DNA of 64,000 nt from Micromonospora sp. WMMD882 (GTDB taxonomy: Bacteria; Actinomycetota; Actinomycetes; Mycobacteriales; Micromonosporaceae), in the NCBI RefSeq assembly GCF_027497255.1, contig NZ_CP114903.1, positions 4,960,001 to 5,024,000 on the forward strand, in the 5' to 3' direction. This document shows, piece by piece, positions 1 to 8,273 of the stretch. The notes below the pieces were generated by a model. That model was not told where the DNA came from and did no database searches. It saw only the letters and a list, made by a program, of their open reading frames with translations. A program made the translations under genes and the position numbers. Each line of letters starts with the position of its first letter. The first letter of the stretch is position 1.

Positions 1-2
1 GG

Positions 3-473
3 TGGGAGCTGGACGTCCAGGAGGTCGGCCGGCGGCTGATCGGCAACGACCTGACCGCCGCGATCGGCCGGGTGCAGCTACGTCGGCTGCCCGCGTTCGT
101 CGAGCGGCGGCGCGTGATCACCGAGATGTACCACAGCCTGCTCGGCGGGATCGAGGGCATCCGGCTGTCCCCGCCGCTGCCGCGCGGCCACGCCACCACC
201 CACTACTTCTACTACGTGCAGCTCGACCCCGGCATCCGCGACCAGGTGGCGGAGGACCTGCTGGCCCGGGGCATCTACACCACCTTCCGGTACGAGCCGC
301 TGCACACCGTGCCGCTGTACCGGGCCGACGGCGTGTTCCCCGGCACGGCCCTGGCCGCCGCCACCACGCTGCTGCTCCCCATCCACCAGGGACTGGACGA
401 CACCGACGTGCACACGGTGGCCGAGGAACTGATCAAGGCCGTCGAGCACCGCAGCGCGCCCACACGTCCGTGA
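3..473 (+). CDS. NDP-sugar aminotransferase, DegT/DnrJ/EryC1 family, C-terminal part (5' end outside window)
   Basis: The open frame enters from the left edge and ends at 473. The visible 156 residues match the C-terminal half of PLP-dependent sugar aminotransferases: an IGNDLTAAIGRVQLRRL segment (the family's 'AA-G--QL' helix) followed by an R-K-type small domain ending in a 'LLPIHQGL' strand. The PLP lysine lies upstream of the window. The family transfers an amino group from glutamate to a keto-sugar nucleotide. The gene sits 36 bp before an RmlA gene and close to N-methyltransferase and 2,3-dehydratase genes, so a role in making a 3- or 4-amino deoxysugar is likely. Which carbon is aminated cannot be read from this fragment. 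Confidence 0.85.
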   Translation, partial: WELDVQEVGRRLIGNDLTAAIGRVQLRRLPAFVERRRVITEMYHSLLGGIEGIRLSPPLPRGHATTHYFYYVQLDPGIRDQVAEDLLARGIYTTFRYEPLHTVPLYRADGVFPGTALAAATTLLLPIHQGLDDTDVHTVAEELIKAVEHRSAPTRP

Positions 474-509
474 CCGCCGGAGCCATCCGGCCGTGAGGAG
501 TTCGTTGTC

Positions 510-1568
510 ATGAAGGCGCTCGTGCTGTCGGGTGGAACGGGAAGCCGTCTGCGGCCCTTCAGCCACTCGATGCCCAAGCAGTTGATCCCGATCGCCAACA
601 AGCCCGTGCTGGAGCACGTGCTGGGCAACATCCGCGACATCGGCGTCAGCGACATCGGCATCATCGTCGGCGACCGGGCGTCGTCGATCCAGGAGGCCAT
701 CGGCGACGGCAGCCGACTCGACGCCCGGATCACCTACCTGCGTCAGGAGACGCCCGGCGGCCTCGGTCACTGTGTCGCGCTGGCCCGGGACTTCCTCGGC
801 GACGACGACTTCGTCATGTACCTCGGCGACAACTTCCTGGCCGACGGGATCGCCCCGGTGGCCCGTACGTTCGTCGAGCGCCGGCCGGCGGCGCACGTCA
901 TCGTGCACCGGGTGCCCGACCCGCGCCAGTTCGGCATCGCCGAGCTCGACGACGAGGGCAACGTGCTCCGCCTGGTCGAGAAACCGCGCCAACCCACCAG
1001 CGACCTCGCGCTGGTCGGCGTCTACTTCTTCACCCCCGCGATCCACGAGGCGGTGGCCTCGATCCGGCCCAGCGCCCGCGGCGAGCTGGAGATCACCGAC
1101 GCGATCCAGTGGCTGCACGACGCCGGCGCGCGGGTCACCGCCACCGAGTACGACGGCTACTGGAAGGACGTCGGTCACACCGAGGACGTGCTCGCCTGCA
1201 ACCGGTACCAGCTCAACGGGTTGCGCCGGACGATCGACGGCTGGGCCGACCCGAGCAGTGAGCTGGTCGGCCAGGTGGAGCTCGGCGTCGGCGCCCGGGT
1301 CATCCGGTCCCGCGTCGAGGGGCCGGTCGTCATCGGGCCGGGCACCCTGGTCGAGGACAGCCACGTCGGGCCGAACACCGCCATCGGCGCGGACTGCGTG
1401 ATCCGGTCGACCCGGCTCGCCGACTCGGTGGTCATGGACCGCGCGGCCATCCTCGACATCCCCGGCCTGCGCGGCTCGCTGATCGGCCGGTCGGCCACCA
1501 TCCGCCCGCGCGGCACCGAACACCGGCTCGTGGTGGGCGACGACGTCCGCATCGAACTGGCCGCCTGA
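510..1568 (+). CDS. rmlA: Glucose-1-phosphate thymidylyltransferase (RmlA, long form)
   Basis: A 352-residue sugar nucleotidyltransferase. The nucleotide-binding signature GGTGSRLRP is at residues 8-16 and PKQL at 22-25, followed by GGLGHC and a MYLGDN motif. The C-terminal ~100 residues look like left-handed beta-helix hexapeptide repeats (VVIGPGTLVEDSHVG), which marks the long StrD-like form common in antibiotic sugar clusters rather than the ~290-residue primary-metabolism form. It would make dTDP-glucose from glucose-1-phosphate and dTTP, the first step for the sugar genes around it. The ATG at 510 follows a GAGGAG-like ribosome site near 496-501. Confidence 0.93.
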   Translation: MKALVLSGGTGSRLRPFSHSMPKQLIPIANKPVLEHVLGNIRDIGVSDIGIIVGDRASSIQEAIGDGSRLDARITYLRQETPGGLGHCVALARDFLGDDDFVMYLGDNFLADGIAPVARTFVERRPAAHVIVHRVPDPRQFGIAELDDEGNVLRLVEKPRQPTSDLALVGVYFFTPAIHEAVASIRPSARGELEITDAIQWLHDAGARVTATEYDGYWKDVGHTEDVLACNRYQLNGLRRTIDGWADPSSELVGQVELGVGARVIRSRVEGPVVIGPGTLVEDSHVGPNTAIGADCVIRSTRLADSVVMDRAAILDIPGLRGSLIGRSATIRPRGTEHRLVVGDDVRIELAA

Positions 1569-1592
1569 GCGACCAGGCAGAGAGGGAGAGCG

Positions 1593-2375
1593 ATGTTCGG
1601 TGAGGACCTAGCCGAGGTCTACGACATGGTCTACCGGGCGCGCGGCCAGGACTTCGACAAGGAGGCCGCGCTGGTGACGGAGATCGTCCGCAGCCGGCGC
1701 CCGGACGCCCGGTCCCTGCTCGACGTGGGCTGCGGCACGGGCGAGCACCTGGTGGCGTTCGCCCGGTCGTTCCCGTCCGTCACGGGCATCGACCTGGCCG
1801 CGCCGATGCTCGCCGTGGCGGAACGCAAGCTGCCCCCGGGCACCGTCCGCCGGGCCGACATGCGCGACGTCGACCTCGGCCGGACGTACGACGCGGTCGT
1901 CTCGCTGTCGACCGCGGTGGCCTACCTGCCGTCGCTCGCCGACTTCCGGGCCGCCCTGGCGCGGATGGTGGCCCACCTCGCGCCGGCCGGCGTGCTGGTG
2001 ATCGAGCCGTGGTACTTCCCGGAGAACTACCTCGACGGGTACGTCGCCGGGGACCTCATCCGGCACGACGGGTACACCGTGTCGCGGGTGTCGCACAGCC
2101 GGGAGCAGGACGGCGTCACCGTGATCGAGAGCCACTGGGCGGTGGCGAACCGGGACGGGATCCGGCACTTCACCGAGACCCACCTGTTCCAGCTCTGGAC
2201 CCGGGAGCAGTACGCGTCGGAGTTCGCCCACGCCGGGCTGGCGGCCGAGTATCTGAGCGGCGTCCAGGCCGGCCGTGGCCTGTTTGTCGCCCACCGCCGG
2301 GGAGAGCACGCCGCCGCCGGCCCGGTCGGGCACGCCGCCGGGCGGGCGGACGCCGGGACGGGGGAGCGGCGGTGA
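1593..2375 (+). CDS. SAM-dependent aminosugar N-methyltransferase, DesVI/TylM1-like
   Basis: A 260-residue class I methyltransferase. The SAM-binding motif LLDVGCGTG covers residues 42-50. A WYFPENYLDGYVAGD segment and SRVSHS closely resemble, from memory, the DesVI/TylM1 group that N,N-dimethylates 3-amino-3,6-dideoxyhexoses on dTDP. The last ~25 residues are low-complexity and not part of the fold. It lies 24 bp after rmlA with an AGAGGGAGAG ribosome site, and its stop overlaps the next start (GTGA). With the aminotransferase it predicts an N-methylated or N,N-dimethylated aminosugar. The number of methyl groups added cannot be decided from sequence. Confidence 0.88.
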   Translation: MFGEDLAEVYDMVYRARGQDFDKEAALVTEIVRSRRPDARSLLDVGCGTGEHLVAFARSFPSVTGIDLAAPMLAVAERKLPPGTVRRADMRDVDLGRTYDAVVSLSTAVAYLPSLADFRAALARMVAHLAPAGVLVIEPWYFPENYLDGYVAGDLIRHDGYTVSRVSHSREQDGVTVIESHWAVANRDGIRHFTETHLFQLWTREQYASEFAHAGLAAEYLSGVQAGRGLFVAHRRGEHAAAGPVGHAAGRADAGTGERR

Positions 2376-3787
2376 GCGCCGGCCCGCCGGTCACCGCCGG
2401 TCCGTCCGAGGTGCGGTTGCGTCCCCGCGAGGACGCCGACCTGCCCGCCCGGTTCGCCCGTTCCGCGGCCGTCCGCGACACCGGCGCCGGCCTGACCACC
2501 GGCCGTTTCCACGACTGGCTCGACGAGCGCCGCCGGGCCGGGCGCTTCTCGGTCACGCCGATCCCGTTCGACCAGCTCGACGGCTGGTCGTTCGCGCCGG
2601 ACACCGGCAACCTGCGGCACCGCAGCGGCCGGTTCTTCACCGTGGAGGGGCTGCACGTCACGGTGGACAGCGGCCCGTACCGGGACTGGCAGCAACCGAT
2701 CATCGTGCAACCGGAGGTCGGCATCCTCGGCATCCTCGCCAAGGAGTTCGACGGCGTCCTGCACTTCCTCATGCAGGCGAAGATGGAGCCGGGCAACCCG
2801 AACCTGTTGCAGCTCTCCCCGACCGTGCAGGCCACCCGGAGCAACTACACCCGGGTCCACCAGGGCGCCGAGGTGAAGTACCTGGAGTACTTCACCGACC
2901 GCAGCCGGGCCCGCGTCCTGGTCGACGTGCTCCAGTCCGAGCACGGCTCGTGGTTCTTCCACAAGGCCAACCGGAACATGATCGTCGAGACCGACCAGCC
3001 GGTCCCGCTGGACGACGACTTCTGCTGGCTCACCCTCGGCCAGCTCGGCGAGCTGCTCCGGCTCGACAACGTGGTCAACATGGACTCCCGTACCGTGCTG
3101 GCCTGCGCCCCGGCCGGGCATCCCGGGCACGACGGCCTGCTCACCGACACCGAGCTGCTGTCCTGGTTCACCGCCGAGCGGTCCCGGCACGACGTGACCT
3201 CCCGCCTGGTGCCGCTCGGCGGCATCCGCGACTGGATCCGCGGCCCGTCCTCCATCGACCACGTCCGCAACTGGTACTTCCGGGTCATGGCGGTGGCGGT
3301 GCAGGCCGGCAACCGGGAGGTGCCCGCCTGGACCCAGCCGCTGTTCCAGCCGATCGGCACCGGTGTCGTGGCGCTGGTGCTGCGGCGGTTCGCCGGGGTG
3401 CCGCACGTCCTGGTGCACGCCCGGGTCGAGGGCGGCTTCCTCGACACCGTCGAGCTGGGCCCCACCGTGCAGCTCACCCCCGCCCACCACGAACACCTGC
3501 GGGGACCGGACCGACCGGCCTTCCTCGACCTCGCCCTGCGCCCCGACCCGACCGCGATCCGGTACGACGCGGTGCACGCCGAGGAGGGCGGCCGGTTCCA
3601 CCACGCGCAGAGCCGGTACCTGATCGTCGAGGCGGGGCCGGAACAGGCGCCCACCCGACCGCCGGCCGGGTTCGCCTGGGTCACCCCGGCGCAGCTCAAC
3701 CTCCTCGTCCGCCACGGCCGGTACGTCAACGTGCAGGCCCGAACCCTGCTGTCGATCCTCAACACCCGGGCAGCCGAGCTGCTCTGA
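2372..3787 (+). CDS. NDP-hexose 2,3-dehydratase
   Basis: A 471-residue protein starting at the GTG that overlaps the previous stop; longer upstream readings would run through the methyltransferase gene. It has the duplicated architecture of the NDP-hexose 2,3-dehydratase family: a first copy (roughly residues 40-240, with LHFLMQAKMEPG and QLSPTVQATRSNY) and a second copy (roughly 260-465, with HVLVHARVEGG and ELGPTVQLTPAHHE). The family removes water from NDP-4-keto-6-deoxyglucose to start 2-deoxygenation. A partner 3-ketoreductase is not in the window; it may lie to the left. Its presence says the final sugar is a 2-deoxysugar. Confidence 0.9.
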   Translation: MSAGPPVTAGPSEVRLRPREDADLPARFARSAAVRDTGAGLTTGRFHDWLDERRRAGRFSVTPIPFDQLDGWSFAPDTGNLRHRSGRFFTVEGLHVTVDSGPYRDWQQPIIVQPEVGILGILAKEFDGVLHFLMQAKMEPGNPNLLQLSPTVQATRSNYTRVHQGAEVKYLEYFTDRSRARVLVDVLQSEHGSWFFHKANRNMIVETDQPVPLDDDFCWLTLGQLGELLRLDNVVNMDSRTVLACAPAGHPGHDGLLTDTELLSWFTAERSRHDVTSRLVPLGGIRDWIRGPSSIDHVRNWYFRVMAVAVQAGNREVPAWTQPLFQPIGTGVVALVLRRFAGVPHVLVHARVEGGFLDTVELGPTVQLTPAHHEHLRGPDRPAFLDLALRPDPTAIRYDAVHAEEGGRFHHAQSRYLIVEAGPEQAPTRPPAGFAWVTPAQLNLLVRHGRYVNVQARTLLSILNTRAAELL

Positions 3788-3824
3788 AACCCCGTAAGCG
3801 TCACACCCCATCCGGAGGCTCAAC

Positions 3825-5537
3825 ATGGTTGCGACCCCCCATCCTGACGGGAGGGCGGGACGGCGGGAGTGGCTGGGCCTCGCCGTGCTCGCTCTCCCCA
3901 CCCTGCTCCTCTCCATCGACCTGAGCGTGCTGTTCCTGGCGTTCCCGGCGTTCAGCGCCGAGCTCGCCGCCACCGGCTCGCAGCAGCTCTGGATCGCCGA
4001 CATCAGCGGGTTCATGACCGCCGGCTTCCTCATCACCATGGGCAAACTCGGTGACCGGGTCGGCCGGCGCCGACTGCTGCTGACCGGCGCGGGACTCTTC
4101 GGCGCGGCCTCGGTGCTCGCCGCGTACTCGACGTCGGCGGGCATGCTCATCGCCGCGCGTACCGGCATGGGCATCGCCGCCGCGACGCTGATGCCGTCGA
4201 TCCTCGCCCTGATCGGCACCATGTTCCGCGACCCCCGGCAGCGTGGCGTCGCCATCGCCGCCTGGATGAGCTGCTTCATGGCCGGCACGGCGGTGGGCCC
4301 GCTGGTCGGCGGCGCGATGCTGGAGTTCTTCTGGTGGGGATCGGTGTTCCTGCTCGGCGTGCCGGTGATGCTCCTGCTGCTCGCCGTGGGGCCGTTCCTG
4401 CTGCCCGAGCAGCGGGCCACCGGCGCGCCCGCCCGCCTCGACGTGGTCAGCGTCGCGTTCTCCCTCGCCGCCATCCTGCCCGTCGTGTACGGGGTCACCG
4501 AGCTGCCCCGGCACGGACTGCAGATCACCCCGCTGCTGGCCATCGTGGTCGGCGTCGCGTTCGGTGTCGCCTTCGTGCTGCGGCAACGCCGGCTGGCGCA
4601 CCCGCTGATGAACCTGCGCCTGTTCACCGACCGGACCTTCGCCGGCGCGCTGCTCCTGCTCACCATCGGCCCCGCCGCGATGGGCGGCTTCGGGCTCTAC
4701 GTCAACCAGTACCTCCAGATGGTCGGGGGACTCTCCCCGATGCAGGCGGGCCTGGCCCTGGTGCCGTCGACGACCGTGACCATCATCGCGGCGATGTCCG
4801 CCCCCGGGCTGGCGCAGCGCCTCGGACCGGCGGTCGTCCTGGCCACCGCCGGCGTCAGCATCGCGCTCGGCGGTCTGGTGCTGACCGGGGTGCCGGCGGT
4901 CGACGGCCTGCCCGTCCTGGTCGGCGGGTTCATCCTGGTCGGCGCCGGCTTCGGGCCGATCGCCGCGCTCGGCACCGGCCTCGTCGTCGGCGCGGTGCCG
5001 CCGCACGAGACCGGCTCGGCGGCGTCGCTGTCGGAGACCGGCAGCCAGTTCGGCATGGCGCTGGGCGTGGCCGTCCTGGGCAGCGTCGGCACCGCCGTCT
5101 ACCGCGCCCAGGTCGGGGACGCCGTCCCGGCGGCGCTGCCCCCGGCCGCCGCCGACGCCGTCCGCGAATCCTTGGCCGGGGCGCTGGTGGTCGCCGGGCA
5201 GCTCCCCGCCGAGATCGTTCCGGCGTTGATCGGGGCCGCCCGGGCCGCGTTCACCAGCGGGATGCACGCGGCCGGCTGGGTCGGCGTCCTGATCGGACTC
5301 CTCGCCGCCGTCACGGCCGGGACGACCCTGCGCGCCCGCCGCCGCGCCACCCCCACCCCCGACGGCCCGGAAACCGCCGACGCCAGGGAAACCGCGGACG
5401 CCAGGGAAACCGCCGACGCCAGGGAAACCGCGGAGACGAGGGGAACCGCCGGCGGCCCGGAAACCGCCGGCGCCAGGGAGAACACGGGAACCGGCGCGCC
5501 CGCGCCGGCCACCCCGGTCGCCCCGGGACAGGGCTGA
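3825..5537 (+). CDS. MFS drug exporter, DHA2 (EmrB/QacA, 14-TM) type
   Basis: A 570-residue membrane protein with about 14 hydrophobic helices. The motif-A-like loop GKLGDRVGRRRLLL follows TM2, and a motif-C-like stretch (MAGTAVGPLVGGAML) is in TM5, both typical of antiporters. The gene starts 38 bp after the dehydratase behind an ATCCGGAGG ribosome site and so probably ends the sugar operon. It is best read as the exporter or self-resistance pump of the glycosylated product. The last ~65 residues form a hydrophilic tail with repeats of the type ETADAR, encoded by an 18-bp tandem repeat. Confidence 0.9.
   Translation: MVATPHPDGRAGRREWLGLAVLALPTLLLSIDLSVLFLAFPAFSAELAATGSQQLWIADISGFMTAGFLITMGKLGDRVGRRRLLLTGAGLFGAASVLAAYSTSAGMLIAARTGMGIAAATLMPSILALIGTMFRDPRQRGVAIAAWMSCFMAGTAVGPLVGGAMLEFFWWGSVFLLGVPVMLLLLAVGPFLLPEQRATGAPARLDVVSVAFSLAAILPVVYGVTELPRHGLQITPLLAIVVGVAFGVAFVLRQRRLAHPLMNLRLFTDRTFAGALLLLTIGPAAMGGFGLYVNQYLQMVGGLSPMQAGLALVPSTTVTIIAAMSAPGLAQRLGPAVVLATAGVSIALGGLVLTGVPAVDGLPVLVGGFILVGAGFGPIAALGTGLVVGAVPPHETGSAASLSETGSQFGMALGVAVLGSVGTAVYRAQVGDAVPAALPPAAADAVRESLAGALVVAGQLPAEIVPALIGAARAAFTSGMHAAGWVGVLIGLLAAVTAGTTLRARRRATPTPDGPETADARETADARETADARETAETRGTAGGPETAGARENTGTGAPAPATPVAPGQG
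5374..5480 (+). repeat. In-frame 18-bp tandem repeat in the exporter tail
   Basis: About five or six copies of an 18-bp unit (core GAAACCGCCGACGCCAGG, varying at a few positions) lie end to end. They encode ETADAR/ETAETR/ETAGAR repeats at the C-terminus of the MFS exporter. Because 18 is a multiple of three, copy-number change would leave the frame intact. Confidence 0.8.
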
Positions 5538-5544
5538 GGCAGGA

Positions 5545-5577
5545 GCCCTGCCGGACGCCCCGGGCGTCCGGCAGGGC
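5545..5577. terminator. GC-rich perfect hairpin after the exporter gene
   Basis: GCCCTGCCGGACGCCC at 5545-5560 pairs perfectly with 5562-5577. The practical stem is about 14 bp with a small loop. It begins 8 bp after the exporter stop and is followed by a second, larger stem, so it probably acts as a terminator. Confidence 0.75.
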
Positions 5578-5637
5578 CCCGTACCGCGACCGCCCCCGAC
5601 CCTGCCACGGCAGGAACGGGGGCGGTCGCGGTACGGG
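5578..5637. terminator. Long bidirectional hairpin between convergent genes
   Basis: A 21-bp perfect inverted repeat (5578-5598 with 5617-5637) encloses a small inner hairpin (CCTGCC / GGCAGG at 5601-5614). It separates the rightward exporter from the leftward SnoaL-like gene, whose stop is 13 bp further on, so it can end transcription in both directions. Confidence 0.8.
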
Positions 5638-5649
5638 CAGCAGAGCCGC

Positions 5650-6135
5650 TCAGGCGGGGAGCATGGTGTTGGCGGCGAGCAGCAGCCGCCAGCGCCCCTG
5701 CTCGTAGGTGAACGTCTGCGCGGTGACGAAGTGCTGGTCGAGCCCGATGGCCGGGGCGGTGAACCGGGAGTCCAACACCAGCAGCGCGGTGTCGCAGCCG
5801 TCCACGATCCGCTTCTGCTCGGTGAAGACGGACTCGAACTCGAGCTGGAACAGCATGCCCAGGTGCTCGGTGATCGCTTCCCGGTCCTCGTGGTAGGCCC
5901 CGCTCGGGTCGATCTCCACGGCGTCCGGCCGGTAGTAGGTCATCAGCTTGTCGAGGTCGCGGGCGTCCCACGCGGCGTCCCGCTGCCGTACCGTGTCGGT
6001 GAACCGCTTCGCGCACACCCGGTCGCCGCCGTGACCAGCCGGTTTGCCGTGCGCGGCCACCGGCTCGGAGCGCAGCGGCCCGACCAGCATTCCACCGAGG
6101 GCGAGCATCGAAATGGCCGCCGCGACCTTCTTCAT
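5650..6135 (-). CDS. Secreted SnoaL/DUF4440-like small protein
   Basis: A 161-residue protein with an N-terminal signal peptide (MKKVAAAISMLALGGMLVG, cleavage probably after AAHG or near residue 29). It is followed by a cone-fold domain of the NTF2/SnoaL kind: DTVRQRDAAWDARDLDKLM, YYRPDAVEIDPSG, and a C-terminal sheet ending GRWRLLLAANTM. SnoaL-like domains bind small hydrophobic ligands and some are cyclases or ketosteroid isomerases; export makes a biosynthetic step less likely here. The start is an ATG behind a GGGAGGT site in the reverse strand. The role is unknown. Confidence 0.75.
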   Translation of the reverse strand: MKKVAAAISMLALGGMLVGPLRSEPVAAHGKPAGHGGDRVCAKRFTDTVRQRDAAWDARDLDKLMTYYRPDAVEIDPSGAYHEDREAITEHLGMLFQLEFESVFTEQKRIVDGCDTALLVLDSRFTAPAIGLDQHFVTAQTFTYEQGRWRLLLAANTMLPA

Positions 6136-6306
6136 GGGGACCTCCCAGTCCTGACCTGACGAACCCGCCCTTGATCGACGGGGCGGGTGCCCCTACTGTG
6201 TCACGACGCCCTGATCCACTCTTCTCCGGAAATGCGCTTTCCGGTGCCGGCGACGCCTGCGGAGGAAGAAGGCAATTACGCCGTGGGTGCCGGCCGCCGG
6301 GACCCA

Positions 6307-6312
6307 TAGCAT
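6307..6312 (+). promoter_or_regulatory. Possible -10 box of a leaderless rmlB transcript
   Basis: TAGCAT lies 7 bases before the ATG at 6320, and no ribosome-binding site is visible in between. This spacing is that of actinobacterial leaderless messages beginning at the start codon. No good -35 box can be pointed out. Confidence 0.4.
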
Positions 6313-6319
6313 GGGAATC

Positions 6320-7318
6320 ATGACGCGGATGCTGGTTACCGGCGGCGCCGGTTTCATCGGGGCGAATTTCGTGCGCAGCACCCTGGCGAGCCGCCCGGAG
6401 TACGAGGTGACGGTGCTCGACGCCCTCACCTACGCCGGCGACCGGCGCAGCCTCGACTCGGTCCGGGACGACATCCGCTTCGTGCACGGTGACGTGTGCG
6501 ACGAGGAGCTGGTGGACCGGCTGGTCCGGGAGAGCGACGTGGTGGTGCACTTCGCCGCCGAATCGCACGTCGACAATTCGTTGCACCACGCCGACCCGTT
6601 CATCCGGACCAACATCCTCGGCACGCACAGCATTCTCAAGGCGGTCCGTCGGCACGAGCGCCGACTGCACCACATCTCCACCGACGAGGTCTACGGTGAC
6701 CTGCCGCTGGACTCCCCGGAGCGGTTCACCGAGGAGACCCCGTACCGGCCGTCCAGCCCGTACGCGGCCAGCAAGGCCAGCTCCGACCTGCTGGTACGCG
6801 CCTGGGCCCGCTCGTACGGGGTGGCCGCGACGCTGTCCAACTGCGCCAACAACTACGGGCCGTACCAGCACGTGGAGAAGTTCATCCCCCGGCAGATCGC
6901 CGCCGTGCTCAGCGACGAGCGGCCGAAGCTCTACGGCGCCGGGCTGAACGTGCGCGAGTGGACGCACGTCGACGACCACAACACGGCGGTGCACCTGATC
7001 GTGGACCGGGGCCGGCTCGGCGAGACGTACCTGATCGGCTCCGGCGACGAGCGCTCCAACCGCGAGGTCGTCGAGCTGCTGCTGCGGAGCATGGGCCTGC
7101 CGGCGGACGCGTACGACCTGGTGCCCGACCGCCCCGGCCACGACCTGCGGTACGCGTGCGACTCGACCCGGATCCGGCAGGAGCTGGGCTGGCGTCCGGT
7201 CTTCCCGGACCTGACCGCCGGCCTCCCGGCGGTCGTCGACTGGTACCGGGACAACCAGTGGTGGTGGGACGAGCGCCGGCAGCAGAGCGAGGCACGCTAC
7301 CGGCTGCTCGGCCGCTAG
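6320..7318 (+). CDS. rmlB: dTDP-glucose 4,6-dehydratase (RmlB)
   Basis: A 332-residue extended short-chain dehydrogenase. The NAD-binding GGAGFIG is at residues 8-14, the catalytic Thr-Asp-Glu is in HISTDEVYG near residue 120, and the YAASK active-site Tyr/Lys is near 148. NCANNYGPYQ and a C-terminal GHDLRYA motif complete the RmlB signature. It converts dTDP-glucose to dTDP-4-keto-6-deoxyglucose, the substrate of the 2,3-dehydratase at 2372. It is separated from the rest of the sugar genes by the exporter, a terminator and the SnoaL-like gene. An alternative in-frame ATG at 6311 exists, but 6320 begins the conserved fold and suits a leaderless message. Confidence 0.93.
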   Translation: MTRMLVTGGAGFIGANFVRSTLASRPEYEVTVLDALTYAGDRRSLDSVRDDIRFVHGDVCDEELVDRLVRESDVVVHFAAESHVDNSLHHADPFIRTNILGTHSILKAVRRHERRLHHISTDEVYGDLPLDSPERFTEETPYRPSSPYAASKASSDLLVRAWARSYGVAATLSNCANNYGPYQHVEKFIPRQIAAVLSDERPKLYGAGLNVREWTHVDDHNTAVHLIVDRGRLGETYLIGSGDERSNREVVELLLRSMGLPADAYDLVPDRPGHDLRYACDSTRIRQELGWRPVFPDLTAGLPAVVDWYRDNQWWWDERRQQSEARYRLLGR

Positions 7319-7452
7319 CCCGGCGCCCGGCGGCGCCGGCGGGCCCAGGCGGCCGGACCACGGTCGGGCCCGGCCGTGACGAACGCCGCCGGCCCGGCCG
7401 TGACGGGCGGCAGCGACAGGTCGGGCCCGGAAACGACGGACGGCGGCGGGTG

Positions 7453-7505
7453 GTGCCCGCCGCCGTCCCGTGCCGCCCGCCGCCGTCCCGTGCCGCCCGC
7501 CGCCG
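7453..7505. repeat. Short 20-bp tandem repeat in an intergenic region
   Basis: A 20-bp unit beginning TGCCGCCCGCCGCCGTCCCG is present almost three times in a row just before the peroxiredoxin stop. Nearby (7365-7420) GGCCCGGCCGTGACG also recurs. It is only GC-rich slippage-type DNA in the gap between two convergent genes; no gene is visible in 7319-7520. Confidence 0.7.
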
Positions 7506-7520
7506 CGGGCGTCGATCCGG

Positions 7521-7991
7521 TCAGACCGGTACGCCCACCTCGGCGAGCGCCCGCTTCCACGCCTCCTGGTCGCGCGGGTCCCGGGGCGAGTTCATCTCCG
7601 CGAAGCGGACGATGCCGTCCAGGTCGATGACGAAGGTGCCCCGGTTGGCGATACCCATGGCCTCGTTGAACACGCCGTACGACCGGGCCACCTCCCCGTG
7701 CGGCCAGAAGTCCGACAGCAGCGGGAAGTCGAAACCCTCCTGCTGCGCCCAGGCCAGGTGGGCCGGCGGCGAGTCCACGCTGACGGTGAGCAGTTGGGCC
7801 GCGTCGTTGCGGAACGCGCCCAGGTTGTCCCGCATCCCGCAGAACTCGCCGTGGCACACCCCGGTGAACGACAGCGGGTAGAACACCAGCAGCACCGCCC
7901 GCTCGCCCCGGAAGCGCGAGAGCGTGACCTCCTGGTTGTGCTGGTCGCGCAGGGTGAAGTCCGGCGCGGCGACGCCCGTCGCGATTGGCAT
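7521..7991 (-). CDS. Peroxiredoxin, AhpC/TSA superfamily (AhpE-like)
   Basis: A 156-residue thiol peroxidase. The active-site motif PxxxTxxC is seen as PLSFTGVC with peroxidatic Cys46. A second Cys at 51 lies too close to be a normal resolving Cys, which suggests a one-cysteine or AhpE-like enzyme relying on an outside thiol. VDSPPAHLAWAQ and a RDPRDQEAWKRAL tail fit the family. The start is an ATG preceded by GAGGAGG on the reverse strand. It would reduce peroxides in the cytoplasm. The neighbours suggest no special pathway. Confidence 0.9.
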   Translation of the reverse strand: MPIATGVAAPDFTLRDQHNQEVTLSRFRGERAVLLVFYPLSFTGVCHGEFCGMRDNLGAFRNDAAQLLTVSVDSPPAHLAWAQQEGFDFPLLSDFWPHGEVARSYGVFNEAMGIANRGTFVIDLDGIVRFAEMNSPRDPRDQEAWKRALAEVGVPV

Positions 7992-8025
7992 GTGAGCCTC
8001 CTCGAAGTGTCGGCCGGTCGGCCCG

Positions 8026-8069
8026 GGGACCCTTCCCCACGCCTGGCGTACGGGAAGGGGCCCTTCCCC
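8026..8069. repeat. Dispersed palindromic element, copy A
   Basis: A 44-bp element upstream of the peroxiredoxin gene: an imperfect inverted repeat with arms GGGACCCTTCCC and GGGAAGGGGCCC around ACGCCTGGCGTAC, followed by another CTTCCCC. It aligns without gaps over its whole length with the element at 36423-36466 (copy B), including the central ACGCCT. Such GGAAGG-GCCCTTCC elements recur, as I recall, in Micromonospora genomes. Confidence 0.65.
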
Positions 8070-8273
8070 GCGCTCGTCGATGACGCGGACCGACGCTGGT
8101 CCCAACTATCGGCCAGCCCGGCGGGGGCGGGCACCTCTGCACGTGCGCTCCGCCCGCCGTCGCCGGTCACGACGTACCGGGGACGCCCCGGGTCCCGGGT
8201 TTACCTGGGCTTCGGGAGGAGAATCGGCCACGAGGGGAGGAACGCCGCAGCACGGACGAACGGAGATCGGTTG

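Noticed and set aside
78-1523. Long open frame on the reverse strand across rmlA
   Set aside because: Long antisense frames are expected at this GC level. The forward protein has all RmlA motifs and the reverse reading is Arg/Gly/Asp-rich without any domain. Many similar shadows (for example 2027-4666, 3801-5267, 36310-39792 on the reverse strand) were left out for the same reason.
7453-7505. Short tandem repeats as a CRISPR array
   Set aside because: Units of 20 bp follow each other with no spacers and are simple GC-rich sequence.
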